64,000 nt of DNA from Anthopleura xanthogrammica (GCA_964019055.1 OZ025211.1:11790400-11854399); one strand, 5' to 3'; shown: positions 1 to 12,800, counted from the first letter of the stretch. Made by a program: numbers and translations. Notes: generated by a model from the sequence alone, not told the origin.

Positions 1-1
1 T

Positions 2-2821
2 CTGAAGCTTGAGGAGTGGGAGAACTTGTTAAATGAATGCAGTCCTGGCGAACCATATATATCAGTAGAAAACAAAGTCGATAATTCTGGGCCACCAGAA
101 GGGTTTGTGTACATTGCCAAGAGCAAAATGCCTTCCGACTTAAGTTATCTTTTTGATAAGGATTACCTTGTAGGATGCAGTTGTGAACGTTGCACCCCCC
201 AGACATGTGATTGTCCAAAGAACAGTGGAGGAAGCTTTGCATATGATCGGTTTGGAAGAGTGCAGTTTGAACCTGGTAAACCAATTTATGAGTGCAATTC
301 CAGGTGTTCCTGCTCTATTTCATGTCGCAATCGGGTTGTACAGAGAGGTAGAACTGCCAGGGTAAGTGACTTGCTGTCTATCAATATGTATATTATGTCA
401 TAACACAAATGGTGCAGTCGCACGTATTGAATCTATTGCATTTGACATGTGCATTATGACAATTATTAGAGAAGTTTCTGTATGAGTATGAAAGACTTAT
501 GGCACAGACTGCACCTTGCCCTGACTGTGCCATGTATAATTTGAAAATTTGACATTCAGTCCCATATGTCCATGCTGCGCCGTAACCATAGCATGTGTTG
601 CTGCAACTCTTCACAATCATTACAATTGCTCTAACTTAGATAGTATGTGTACTCTGATTGGCTGAGAACTGTGCTCTATTAGTGAATGAAGCAGATTTGC
701 TGAAGCCATCCCCAAGGCTGTTAGACCGAGGTCCCTTTTTCAAGGATGAGGGCACAGTTTTTCCCTTTCTGAACCAGCTTTAGGACAGTAAATACCCTAT
801 TTTTTTCCCCATTGACTTTTCCACTTGTTTTGCAATTTGTTTCGTTGTTTAGCCATCTCTTACGCGGGGATGGTGTCAGGATACTAGACTGGACAGATCT
901 ATCCTGAAAAGAAACTGCCCCATTAAACAGCCAATCAGAATGCAAATTTTTTAGGATACCAGACCAAAAAAATGGGTCTTGTCTTAGGAATTTGTTATTA
1001 GCTAACTATAAGTTGCTGCTTGTCTACACATGTTGAAAGACAAAATTCATAACTGGTATACATGTGTCCTGATGATACAGTATGTATATACACCTATTTC
1101 GATTAACGTTGATAATGGGAGATCTGAAATGGTCGATCTGAGACCCAAAGGAATTGTGGGAGACTGAATGCTCATCTCATAAATATTGCCAATACATAGT
1201 TGCAACCACACTTGAATGGTATCGAATTACTAATTTGTGTCACTTGTCGCATTAATTCACAAAAATTCATGTTGACACCCATGAATTCCTATTGGTCTCA
1301 GATCAATCATTTCAGATCTCCCGTTATCAACATTACAGCTAATTTATGTCACACGTGACCAGTAAATCCGAGAATTCAAATGTAGTTTTCAAGTCTTCAT
1401 ATTAACATTTCAAATCTCCGATCAACGGCTCCGATATTCAAAAATAAATAAAAAATCAGTTAAAAATTAGGTTTTGGACCCACTATCATGAATGATTGTG
1501 AAATAATTACCAAAAGAATTCACTTGCCAACCACATCGCTAAGTATCAGCTTCAAAATAATTATTTTTAAAATAAAAATATTATGAGTTTCCATAGTTTT
1601 GATCAGAGTTGGCACCAAGATTTGGAATTTAAAACGAAGCTGCCGAAACTCCAATCAAAACATTCAAGTTACTGGTCATGCGTGACATATCTACTGTTAC
1701 TGTAGCTGGCATTGGATGAGCTGTGATACTCTGATCTAATACATTCCTTTCTACACTTGTCCCAACTAGATGACCATTTTTAGAACTCCTAATGGTTGTG
1801 GATGGGGAGTGAAAACTATGGATCCTATTCTAAAGAACCAGTTTGTTACGGAGTACGTTGGAGAAGTGTTGACCAATGAGGAAGCAGAGGAAAGAGGAAA
1901 GATATATGACCATGTAGGGCAGACGTACCTGTTTGATCTTGACTATAACGAAGGGGAATGTGCATATACTATAGATGCGAAAAAGTATGGCAATGTTTCA
2001 CATTTTATAAATCATTCGGTAAGCCAGTTAGTTACATTGTCCATTCTCTTGGCTTCGTATGTTAATTTTATTTGTTAGCATATCATGAAAATGTTGAATT
2101 TATCAGGGACCGCGGAGCAGGGGGGGCTGGGGGGCTATAGCCCCCCAATAATGGGAGCATGCCCCCAAACCCCCTAGGTCTTCCAGTATTTGGTGGTCGT
2201 TAGCCCCCCCAATCAAAATTACGCTCCGCGGTCCCTGCTTATGGAGGTTTGCAGGCATTGTTTGTATGCATCTGTTCTGCGCATATGGCATAACAGCGCG
2301 AGCACGTAACCTACAGTTTATTTTTTTCAAGATCAAACACTGTCACACTTGTTGCAAAAAACGATTTTGCTCGGCTGTGTCCGAAAACAACAACGGTGAC
2401 CCCCATTTTTTATTTTTGTATTTCGTAGAATTGGAACCTTTTGTTTTGTCCTCCAAACTGAGCTGCATTCCTATGCATCAGCAGTGTACACCACCCATGC
2501 TAACCATTAATGGCCAATAATTGACGAGCATTAATTTGTTTTTCTTTTATTAATCTTGTTACTAAATATTCTTCTTATCCTTATTGTTCCCAGTGTGATC
2601 CAAACCTCAATGTCTACGGAGTCTGGGTTGAAACTCTGGATCCAAGAATGCCTAAGATAACATTTTTTGCCAGTCGCGACATTAAATCAGGGGAAGAACT
2701 TACCTTTGATTACCTGATGACAGCAGGGGATTCTGCATCGCCGGTTAGATCATCTGCTAAGAAAGCTAAGAGGATACCTTGTCATTGTGGAGCTAAGAAC
2801 TGTAGAAATTACTTATTCTAA
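2..2821 (+). CDS. SUV39H: SUV39H-type histone H3K9 methyltransferase, 3' part (3 exons)
   Basis: Nuclear enzyme that methylates lysine 9 of histone H3 using S-adenosylmethionine, driving heterochromatin formation. Exons 2-361, 1770-2018 and 2594-2821 join in phase 0 with GTAAG donors and AG acceptors, giving 278 codons to TAA. Residues 57-113 form the Cys-rich pre-SET zinc cluster ([20 protein letters not shown]). The SET domain follows with GWGV (131-134), NHSCDPN (201-207, split by the last intron) and GEELTFDY (236-243). The post-[11 protein letters not shown] (266-273) ends five residues before the stop, as in SUV39H1/2. The run YLFDLDY before the intron also fits SUV39H rather than G9a or SETDB. 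The gene is incomplete at the left edge, so the expected chromodomain is not seen. No frameshift or lost catalytic residue is visible. Orthology to SUV39H is secure; SUV39H1 versus SUV39H2 cannot be decided. Confidence 0.93.
1105..1335. mobile_element. MITE-like inverted repeat
   Basis: The left arm (GTTGATAATGGGAGATCTGA) is mirrored by the right arm (TCAGATCTCCCGTTATCAAC). The interior has no ORF, as expected of a non-autonomous DNA element. Confidence 0.65.
1345..1688. mobile_element. MITE-like inverted repeat
   Basis: Terminal arms ATGTCACACGTGACCAGTAA and TTACTGGTCATGCGTGACAT are near-perfect reverse complements flanking about 300 bp of AT-rich non-coding DNA inside the SUV39H intron. 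Confidence 0.6.
2104..2237. mobile_element. Short MITE with 15-bp terminal inverted repeats
   Basis: CAGGGACCGCGGAGC at the left and its exact reverse complement at the right bound a 134-bp G/C-run-rich element inside the second SUV39H intron. A clear target-site duplication was not seen. Confidence 0.75.
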
Positions 2822-2833
2822 AACTCTATCTTT

Positions 2834-2980
2834 ACTGCGGTTTTGCATATTCTACAAACCCAGACATTCCAATGGCTTGTTGTGAAATGTTTTTTTTATA
2901 AAATTATAAAAGGTACCAAAAAAACATTTCACAGCAAGCTGTTGGAATGTTTGGGTTGGCAGAATATGTAAAGCCGCTGT
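2834..2980. mobile_element. Hairpin inverted repeat directly after the SUV39H stop
   Basis: The arms run from TACTGCGGTTTTGCATATTC inward to about TGTTGTGAAATG, and are mirrored by CATTTCACAGCAAGC through GAATATGTAAAGCCGC. The stem covers most of the 147 bp, starts about 13 nt after the TAA, and so should lie in the 3' UTR. Confidence 0.7.
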
Positions 2981-3284
2981 ATTATAATGTACACACAGGG
3001 ACCACTAGGGCTTACACAAGTTAGGAAGTGGTCATTAATTAGAGGGGGGATGGGGGGAGAGGATTATTATTTTTTTATGAGGGAGGTTCACAAAATGTTT
3101 TGAAAGCCTTTAAGGTGGGTAACTATTTTTTGGACAGAGTTGTAAGTTTAAAGGAGTAATAATGAAGGGTGGGGCAAACAATTTTTCTTCTTCAAAATTC
3201 CTCTTAAAAATATGCAGATCAAAAATAAAATTAACCCCCCTCTCATTAATGACCAATCCCTAAGCTCCAGTTATCTATCATCTT

Positions 3285-3525
3285 AAAGCCCTGGCTAAAT
3301 GAGGGAAGCATGTTTTCCAGGAACATGTTTACTGTGTGGATGCTTCCCAGTTTAGCCACATGTGAAACATTGCTACCAGAGACAAATTTTGTTTTTGAAA
3401 AGCAAAATATGGCTCTGCAATATGGCAGAAATATTACATGTTTCCGTTCCACATGGAAAAAATGATTTCAAATGTTTCCCGACAGTTCAGTCACTTGGAA
3501 ACATGTCGTCGTTTAGCCAGGGCTT
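3285..3525. mobile_element. MITE-like element
   Basis: AAGCCCTGGCTAAA at the left and TTTAGCCAGGGCTT at the right are exact 14-bp inverted repeats around a 241-bp non-coding interior. Confidence 0.7.
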
Positions 3526-3737
3526 AATTTTCATGACAGGCAAAAACCTGAATATATATCTTCAAGGTTCAATATCCACATACCAGTCGAAGCCCTGACT
3601 AGGCTTTGAAAATCCATTGTACAGAATAATAGTTCCTGAAAATCATATATGGTTTTCATTCCTTTTGAAAATGTTTGGGAATCTGGTTTAAATGAAAACT
3701 TGACAAGGAAAATAGTTTCCCTTCTTGGAACTTTATA

Positions 3738-3921
3738 GGCTCGTTTACACTGGCGATTTTTGTAGCGAGTTTTGAAAATATAAACAATTTTGTCTTGTAC
3801 TTTTAAAGAGACATTTGCTCAAGCTTTACAAGTAATCCTTTACTATTCTTGAGTATGACCAAAATCGCCACAGAAATTGCATCTAAAATTGCTTCAAAAC
3901 GATCACTGGTGTAAACGTGCC
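3738..3921. mobile_element. MITE-like element
   Basis: GGCTCGTTTACACTGGCGAT and ATCACTGGTGTAAACGTGCC are matching inverted arms with one or two differences. The 184-bp element has no ORF. Confidence 0.65.
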
Positions 3922-4224
3922 TTTTGGGATACCTCTTTCATGTATTTTGTATACCCAGGAGGAAAAATTGAAATTTCATGTATTTTATCTTGAAATTCAC
4001 TTTGTTCTGTCACTTAGCATTGCCATTCTCAGTCACATATGCCTGTTTGAGAAAAAAGTACCTTGATCCAGACGTGAACTTGGTGGACGTCAGTCAAAGG
4101 CGAGACGTTTTGTCATGAACAAGTATATGTGACTGAGCATGGCTGGAATAAATTCTCCTTTCTCATTGTCTATCAAAATTGTCATACACTGAATAAGCTT
4201 CACTTTGCATCAAGACCTTGAGTA

Positions 4225-4352
4225 ATAGACCCCTTGCAGCACATCGGAATGCAGCTCAATTTGGAGGGCAAAACAATAGTTTCCAATTCTCAGGAGATTA
4301 AAATTCTTTTGTTTTGCCCTCCAAGTTGAGCTGCTCTGACGTCATATCACGT
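4225..4352. mobile_element. ATAGACCCC-family MITE, copy 1 (right end lost)
   Basis: Shares ATAGACCCCTTGCAGCAC and the internal CAGCTCAATTTGGAG with copy 2 at 4814-4949. The reverse-complement half is present up to GAGCTGCTCTGACGTCA, but the terminal AAGGGGTCTAT is missing. Confidence 0.7.
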
Positions 4353-4813
4353 GTCATTGCCGGATTGCGAGCCGAGAAAGGCTTGACCTAGCTTTTTTTT
4401 CCCCGGAAGTCGGTAATATATGCTCAAGAACACTATTGTACATACTTTTTTTTGAAAGAAATTGAGTTCGAATCACAAGAGAAGAGAAAGAAAGAAACAT
4501 TAATTAAGCATTGAGATGATAAAGAAAAAGATTCTTGGGAAAATTGCAGAAAAATGGAGCTCCGAATTTGTTGACTTCGGGATCACAGGAAGATTGAAAT
4601 ACTTAGTTATTCCTTTCGTGTGCCAGTGGTTCTCACAAGCAGTAGTTGCGCAGTTCCAATACCAAACCATTATCATTACTCAGTTTTCTTTTCTCAGCCT
4701 GAAATCATGCAATTCATAAAAAAAAAGCTAGGTCCCAGCCCCTCTCGGCTTGAAATTCGGCAATGATGCTAAAAACCAAATTAATATACTTTATATGTGG
4801 GTACACATCACTT

Positions 4814-4949
4814 ATAGACCCCTTGCAGCACGTCGGAATGCAGCTCAATTTGGAGAACAAAACAATAGGTTCCAATTCTCAGGAGATTAAAATTATTTTG
4901 TTTTGCTCTCCAAATTGAGCTGCTCTGACGTCACGTGCAAGGGGTCTAT
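4814..4949. mobile_element. ATAGACCCC-family MITE, copy 2 (complete hairpin)
   Basis: Begins ATAGACCCCTTGCA and ends TGCAAGGGGTCTAT. The two halves fold back on each other over nearly the full 136 bp. A third copy lies at 49666-49793 in the calcium channel gene, and a fragment sits near 2430-2490. Confidence 0.8.
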
Positions 4950-5968
4950 TTAGGCCTGGCTCACAATCATAGCGACGCAAGCATTAGCATAACGACATAC
5001 ATAAGCGCAGATAATCTTTAATGGTTAGTTAACCCCTATATATTTTTCCTACAATACAGCCCTAATATTCTGAAATAATTTGTACATAGCCTTTTCCTTT
5101 TCACATATTACAGTTTGCACGTTGCAAGCTTTATTTTAACTCAAAGAGAAAAGTAAAACACGACGTTTCGGAGTCATGATCCCATTATTAAATGAATAAG
5201 TGTTGCTAGAATTCAGATTGTTATATAACGTCAACGAATGAGAATTTACATAAACAGTTTAGCCCTAAGGGAGTTCGATTGGACATTTTGTAATATTATA
5301 TATTTCAAAAGCTTTACTTTATAAAGCTTTAAAGATCGTTAAAGTATTACATTTTTTGTAAGCACCACAGGGAGCCCGGCTTTCCTTTGCCGCATTCAAT
5401 ATTCACTATTCTTTACGTAACTGCTCTTTATGGGTTTTCTGTGGTTTGAGATCGGCTTCCTGTGGTTTGGGATCGGTTTACGGTTACACAAGCTGTAATC
5501 AGATCTGGACTGTAAATTGATAGCTTCAAATCAACTAGACGCTCTTGGAGCGTTCACTGGGTTGCCTGTGCAAGTATTCTAGAGCTCAATGATGAACATT
5601 CCAAGACTCGCCAAATCACCAAGGTAATCCTTACTTATTTCTCTCAAAAAGTTTTCCTTTCCTCTGGAGAACAACCTTTTATCCTACTTTTCTAGTAGGA
5701 CCACAGGTAACCCGGCTCCAGTACGTAGGTTTTTAAAAATATGCATGACTTTAATTTATTGACGTCCATCCGTCAGTTCCTCCCTCCCTCCCTCCCTCCA
5801 TCCGTACATCCGTCCGTCCGTCCGTCCGTTGTTGTTGCCCTTTCTACAGTATGACTGGTCATTCTTTAGACTAATGACTGTATGTTCATCTTTCCCCTCC
5901 AGACCCAGTCGCTTTTCTTCTGTCTTGTATGCGTAGGGAATGGGGAGAGTTTCAAACTGTAAATGTAA

Positions 5969-6698
5969 GGGTAATGCTATCCCCCGGGCGTGGAGCCGGG
6001 CCGAAAAACAATATTACAAACCAGCGGTATTTCTAGGGGGGTAGGGGGCAAATTTACTTTCCGTTGATTTGAGACGCCCGAAAGGGGTACCTTTTTTAGG
6101 CCGGAGTATAGAAAAAGGTTGGGAATTTTTGAGTTTTGGTATAGAAAAGGGTTGGGAATTCACGAGTTTAGGCATAGAAAAGGAAGAGAAGCTAAAATTA
6201 CTATTCAAGGAAATAAATACGAACTTGCACGCCATTTTACGAGACGATCGATATTCATATCTGTAAGTTTTTTCCATCATTTAAATTTGCAAATTTGTTT
6301 GGCCATCATCTAGTATTTTTTTACAAAGAATACACTCAAATGCTTCCACAGTCATTAACATATTTGAAGTATATATAAGCCTTCATAACATAAAGACGCA
6401 GGGGCGGATCCAGGATTTTTAGAACTGAGGGGGGTGAATGTTACAGTGTACCTCGGCGCCATTGCCATAGAAACCCCCAATCCCTCCCAAAAAAAGAAAA
6501 AGGGGAGTGGGGGAAATGGTTAAAAATCGCGTCGTGTCTCAAATCGATACAACGAAAACGAGTCATTCGGAAATTGTCGGAAAATGGATATTACTATACA
6601 TGGGTGCCCTGTGTATTATATGGTAATTAGACTAGAAATACCGCTGGTTTGTAATATTGTTTTCGGCCCGACTCCACGCCCGGGGGATAGCATTACCC
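5969..6698. mobile_element. 730-bp non-autonomous DNA transposon with 5-bp TSD
   Basis: Terminal inverted repeats of about 67 bp begin GGGTAATGCTATCCCCCGGG and differ at about two positions between ends. Both ends are flanked by TGTAA (5964-5968 and 6699-6703), a target-site duplication. The interior has no transposase. A second repeat end (GGGGCGGATCCAGGAT at about 6402) and a segment resembling 26040-26130 indicate nested insertions. Confidence 0.85.
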
Positions 6699-6867
6699 TG
6701 TAAGGGTACCTAAATGTAAAGCCATTAGAAGCTGCAAACAGTTGTTGTATGCCGAAGGTACTATTCTCTGAGAATAGCTTGTCTATGTTTTATAGTATTC
6801 GTGCCGATAGGCTTGAGCTTTAGTTAGACAAGTAGAGAAGCCACTAATATAGGCCAATATTTATAAG

Positions 6868-9800
6868 ATGTCAACAATATTGTATCTTTTCTCGTGCTGG
6901 TTTTTATTCTTTATATCTACTGTCAAAGGTAAGCTATAAGAAGATTACTATATCACAAAATGAACTTGTTTCCATAGTTAATAGTTTGATAAGTTCTGTA
7001 CAATAATATGTTATGTTAGACACCTCGTGCGATTTAATTGAATACAACGCTATAAACAGATCACGCGATAGGATAAATTACTTGATTCTAAAGCTGTTAT
7101 CGTTACTCAAACTTAACTATTTTTATAAATAATCCAAAATATTTCGCTTTAGTGGTTGTAATAAATCAGTGTTAGTCTTTTTGCACAACTAAATTAACCA
7201 TTACAGTTCGTATTCTTATCGATTTGTGACGTGTCTACATATTTAGTCATAGTCTATTATAATAACTGCTGTATAAGACGTATATAAAACGTTTAAAAGG
7301 CTTTTGTTCAGATCTATTCCTGGATCGAAGAAAGATAGTACTATATATTTTCGATTTATCTTCGATCCAGCCCAAATATATACACATTACTGAAGCTAGG
7401 ACTTCAAGCAACAATACGAAACGAGAACTATATATATTTGAACTGACTAGTTGAATATTTCAGTATGTGGGAATTTTTTATGCTTGGCTCTTTGATTATA
7501 GTCATTATAGCCTTCACATATGGCATGCAGAATCTGATTTCCCCCTCTTGAATAATTTATAATAACTCCATGCTATGACTTACTTGGCAAAATTCGGAGC
7601 AAACTGGCTTTTATGCAGATCAGCCATTTGGTTTATTTATTTATTTATTTATTTATAATGATATTTTAACAGCGATGCTCCTTCACTTTAGTGATTTTCA
7701 AGAAGGTCCTGTAAACTAATTTTTATGCATCATATAATGGAGTTAAAAAGTAGAAGGCAAATTATCGATACAAAATGAGAAAAATTACAATTATGCAAAA
7801 ATGTAAAAATTTCAAATAGCAAACTTAAATAGTTCATTCAGAAAAAATAGACTTATATTGAGAAATTTTTGAAGATTGTTTAACAACGTCACTTAGATTG
7901 TTCCATTCTTTAAGGGCTTGATAGGACAGCCTTTGCATCCCCCAATTTGTAGTCGATATTCGTTTCTGTGCCTTGTGTTGTGTCATTTACATGTAACGCC
8001 ATTTGACGAATTTCGATTCCTAGCATCAAAATTATTTTTATATAGTTAATATTCAATTTTTTCGGTAATTTCTCAATAAAAATCGATATCTCAGACGAGA
8101 ATAATCGATACAAAATTTTTTTTTTGTTTGCGTTTATGTTGCGTTTCTGTAAATTTGAGCGTTTTAAGGTGACTGACTACTTTAGCAAGGAGTAATTACA
8201 AAATGTTCTTAGAAATATATTTCACACAGAATTTAACGCTGATTCCAAAAATGAAAAGAAAAATGGGGTGTCCCCAGCTCGTTTTCGAGATAATGAATTT
8301 TGAATACGATCATCTTGACAAATTTTCCAAAGAAAAATGGCGGAAATCAAGCTTTGCACACAAAAATTCATAACTCAAAAATTACAAATTTTCTCAGGAC
8401 ATCTACTTTAAACATTATTTTCGAAGATGAACTAAAAATACTTGAAGAAAGTTTTAAATACAAGCTCAAAATTTAGCATCTTGTTAGCTCAATGAACCGA
8501 AAATCGTACTCAAATGATGACAACAAAAAAACGCTTTTTTTTATAAGTTCTAATAATTACGTTTTCTTCTAACTTTCTCAAAAGATTGATTTTTACCTGT
8601 CGTTCCGAACGTAGTCAGTCACTTTAAGGGGGGAATCCCGTATTCTTAATGGCATAGGGATCTACCATCCATCCATGGTACGGTATTGTGATTTTCAGCG
8701 TTAGAAATATTTTTCCCTTTAATTCACTTTTCCTTCTATCTCTTCTCCATATCCCAGGTAGGTGGGTAGGTAGGTAGGTGGGTAGGTAGGTAGGTGGGTA
8801 GGTAGGTAGTTAGGTAGGTAGGTAAGTAGGTGGGTAGGTGGGTAGGTAGGTAGGTAGGTAGGTAGGTAGGTGGGTGGGTAGGTGGGTAGGTAGGTGGGTA
8901 GGTAGGTAGGTAGGTGGGTAAGTAGGTAGGTAGGTAGGTAGGTAGGTGGGTAGGTAGGTGGGTAGGTAGGTAGTTAGGTAGTTAGGTAGGTAGGTAGGTA
9001 GGTAGGTAGGTAGGTAGGTAGGTAGGTAGGTAGGTAGGTAGGTAGGTAGGTAGGAGATAATAGTCCTAATATTTATTCAATTACTTATTATTATTTCTTG
9101 CAGGTCAAGGTGAAATACGAGGTTCAGTTGGCGAGCAGCTAAATGTAACCTGTGAAATTGCAAATGCCTCAAACGCCAATATTGCTTCAATCAAAGTCAA
9201 TAATATGGCATTGCAGTACTTTGATTTGAAAAATAATCAAACAAGTTGTACCGAAAACCACTTCTTTCATGACGAATGCATGTCAAAAATGAACGATACT
9301 TATCGAATTTCTATGAACAAGGTTGTTTTCGTGATGAAAGGAGCATGGCAGGGCCTGGATGGGAAAACATGTTGGTGCTTTGTCAAATATGAAGGATACG
9401 ACTATCCAGACTTAGCTGGACCAGTAATGACGATTAGGCTCGAAGGTTGGTTTGTTAGTCCATGCTAAGTTTTTTAGGCTCTTAATCCAGCTACTTTTTA
9501 AGGGTAGCCCTACTGAATAGCTTGCTTCATCACAACAAATGGGCCGGGGGAGGATAAAGAAGGGAAATGAGCAGAATTCAAATCTACACATTGGGCACTT
9601 CAGATCCAATTTTGTATATCAGTTGCATGGGCACCCAAACCAAACTTAACTCTAGAAAAGGTCACTATAGAAACCCAGTAGCCAGCAGACAGCTGATAGG
9701 GGGGGGGGTCCTTTTTTTTACTGGTAACCTCCACTAAATCCACAAAAATTGGATCCCTATTTTGGACCATTGTTTTGACCTCCTCTGTTAATTGTTTTTT

Positions 9801-12800
9801 GGTTTCCTTCTAGGTGGAAATGCATCGGTGACATTGCAGCCCACTATGACCACCACAACAGGTGAGTCCTTGTAGTTTGCAATGCACAATGACATGCACA
9901 TTACAGATGACATCATCCAGGGTATCCTGGGGTGCCTGTATTCCCATTGGCAGTTTATCAGTGCATGTGTTTTGATTTTGTCCTCAGATATCTCCAAAAA
10001 TAAAAGTCAAATGGAAGAAATGAATATACTGTCTGTTGGAAATTATTGGATCCCTATTTTGGACCATTGTTTTGACCCTCTCTCTTAATTGTTTTTGGTT
10101 TCCTTCTAGGTGGAAATGCATCGGTAACATTACAACCAACTATGACCACCACAACAGGTAAGTCCTTGTAGTTCACGAAAAACAGTGACATGCACATTAC
10201 AGATGACATCATCCAGGGTATCCTGGGGTGCCTGTATTCCCATTGGCAGTTTATCAGTGCATGTGTTTTGAAGCGGGCCGGGGGATTGAAGAAAGGGGAA
10301 GAATGATTTGTTGAGGTTAATCGGGAAGGGCTATGACCCCCAAAAATACTTTTCAAGCATTCAGAATGCCAATCTCTTCCCCAGAGCCCACGTTCTTCTT
10401 GGTCAGCACCGAGAAACGAGAGGCTCTGGTTGCAACCGTTTTTCAGTCCGTGAATCTCGGACCGGAAGTTCAAACTCATGTGTGGTTTAGGTGTTTCTTT
10501 GGTTTGGTATACCTGTGGCACAGAAATAGCCGTTAATCGATGCACTACAAATTTTGCTCCTAAAAATAAAAATCTGTTTGTCCTTAGTAGTCATTCTTCA
10601 AAATATTTTTATCTTGAGATAATGTTTACAGTCTGTAATGGTTTATTTTGCATTGTGAAACATTTTTTTCTGTTTGACTGTTTGGGGCTTTGAAAGTTCG
10701 GCGATTAATTCGACTCCTCTTCACGCCCACAATCACTCAATATTTAGCCTAATTTCATCGGTCTTCAACACTTCGTTTGCCAACAAATCTTCACACCTCA
10801 ACAGACTATATATCAAACAATGCTTTGTCAGACTTTCGGCTCATTTCGTCAAATGGTTTACGATAAAACAAGAAGATATTTCATGCTAAGATATTTTTCT
10901 TGACAAAGAGTCCGCCATGTTCTAAAACTAAATATGTACTTCCGGTAAGGCTCTTTCTATTGTTTTATTTAACCAATCACAGTGCGCAGAAAAACTGTTG
11001 CAGCCAGAGCCTCTCGTTTCTCGGTGCTGACCAAGAGGAACGTGGGCTCTGGGGACGAGATTGACAGAATGCTTCAACACGTGGTACCGTTACGTCACGT
11101 AGGTCACCACTTCTGTACGGACAGATTCCTCACAATCAGCTATCGAATAAATACCTTGAGCCCTGACAGCACAGGAAGCCCAATTCCTATGGGAAGCAAG
11201 TTTAGTCTTCCAGCCCCCCTCCCCCTTGCATATGCCGAGTGAACGAACGATCGAGAGCTGCCTTTCCTTAGGTGGGATAACATTGAATAGGAGAGAAGGG
11301 GTTATAGTTTCTGGTATTAGCTATCAAGTTCAAATTCTCGCAAATATTTCCATGAGATTACATGTAAGCATGCCGAGGATCTCATTATTTTATTCGCCGA
11401 TTGTACGGCCTACGTGAAAATGTTTACTAGCCCCTCCAGCTGTAAGGGGGAAAATGTTCGCATTCTACCCAAGGGGAAGCTTAATTGCGCGCAGGGTGAC
11501 GAGAACAGCCTCAAGTTTAAGGAAAATTGAATTATTGAATGCCGTGACTGTTCTAATGTCAACACCTACTGGGTGAAATGGAAATCTGCTGTATTGGACA
11601 TTATAGACTCTCATGTCCCCAAGATCAAGTTGAAGGATAAAAACACTCCTCCTTGGATTGATAAAGATGTCCTGCATCTACTGAAGAAAAAGGAAACCGC
11701 TAGACGTACGGCCAAAAGATTGAACAGCAAACGTCATCGTGAGAATTTCAAGTTATTGAGAAGGGAAGCAAAAAAGTTGATTAACAGAAAGATCAAAGAG
11801 TACAGTGAATCTCTCTCTATTTTCGCTATAAAACTAAAGACGAACTCTATTCCTGCTAGTGTAACGTTCAACAATTCTACTTATTGCTCAGCATCTGATA
11901 AAGCCTAAGCCTTCAACAGATTTTTCTATTCTACATTTACCCAAGACAATAGTACTAACTGTAATCCAGTCTCGCCAGCTCCCAGCTTGGATTTACCTTT
12001 GTTAGACAGATGGTCAGTTTGAGGCCCTTATCATGCAAGCTTGACCCTCACAAGCTAAGGCTCCTGGCTCAGATGGTCTTCCAACGTTCATCTTGAAGGA
12101 ATGTGCCCTGGAATTGGCTCCTTCTATCTGTCATCTTTTCAACTTATATCTTGCCGTTAAATTGGAGAACTTCCCTAGAGTTGTTCCAGTCTACAAAAAG
12201 GGGTAACGATCTGTCCTAAGTGTTGTTCTACGTGTAACCTTCTTTCTTCTAATCGCTGTTGCTACTAACTTATGACCACGTATCAGTGGCGGATCCAGAG
12301 GGGGTTCCATGGGTTCCACGGAACCCCCCTTTGAGCATCAGACCCTTTGAAAAGGGGTATATGAAATAATGAGAATGCGTCCTGCAATGAAGTTTTACGT
12401 GTCAGTTGTTGAAAGAGTGAAGACGAAATGGAACCCCCCTTTGTAAAATTCTGGATCCGCCACTGCGTATTATATATGATATTCTTATAGATAATATATA
12501 TTGTATTTATTAGCTACAAAGTATCATGTTTTTATTTCTTCTTTTTTGACAGGTGCACTTTATTTGGAGCCTCGCCCTGTTGTGCTGTCCCGGCCTCACC
12601 TATTAGATTGTTGTCTTATAATTATTATATATGTTCCTTGTATTATTGTCTTTATTTATATTTTTGATTCATATTTTGTTATTTAAATTTTATAAATTTT
12701 TAAGATGGAAGTTATGTAAATTTAAAAAAATAATAAATAAATTAAAAATGCGCTGTTTGGGATCCTTGTCTGAAACTGCAGAAACCGTCGACTGCTTCAG

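Larger units (their letters stand above)
362..1769 (+). other. SUV39H intron carrying two inverted-repeat elements
   Basis: A GTAAGT donor at 362 pairs with the acceptor CCCAACTAG at 1769. No coding signal is visible. Positions 470-535 resemble 61660-61735 (both contain ACTTATGGCAC and a GTGCC-rich block), so this is a dispersed repeat. Two separate inverted repeats follow at 1105-1335 and 1345-1688. Confidence 0.7.
2822..6867. other. Intergenic spacer rich in inverted-repeat elements
   Basis: No protein gene was recognised between the SUV39H stop and the Ig-domain gene. The stretch holds the elements listed separately, a possible G-rich inverted repeat at about 3002-3262 (arms with GTGGTCATTAAT and CATTAATGACCA), a possible one at about 4020-4140 (CAGTCACATATG and TATATGTGACTG), and a CCTC/CCGT simple repeat at about 5780-5830. 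The region just before 6868 should hold the promoter and 5' UTR of the Ig gene, but no TATA box was assigned. Confidence 0.6.

Noticed and set aside
8757..9054. Possible CRISPR-like or telomeric array
   Set aside because: A simple GGTA tetranucleotide run with no spacers and no TTAGGG periodicity. The window is eukaryotic.
10054..10545. 163-codon minus-strand ORF
   Set aside because: It is antisense to the duplicated exon and continues into an inverted-repeat transposon end, so its length comes from the duplication rather than a gene.
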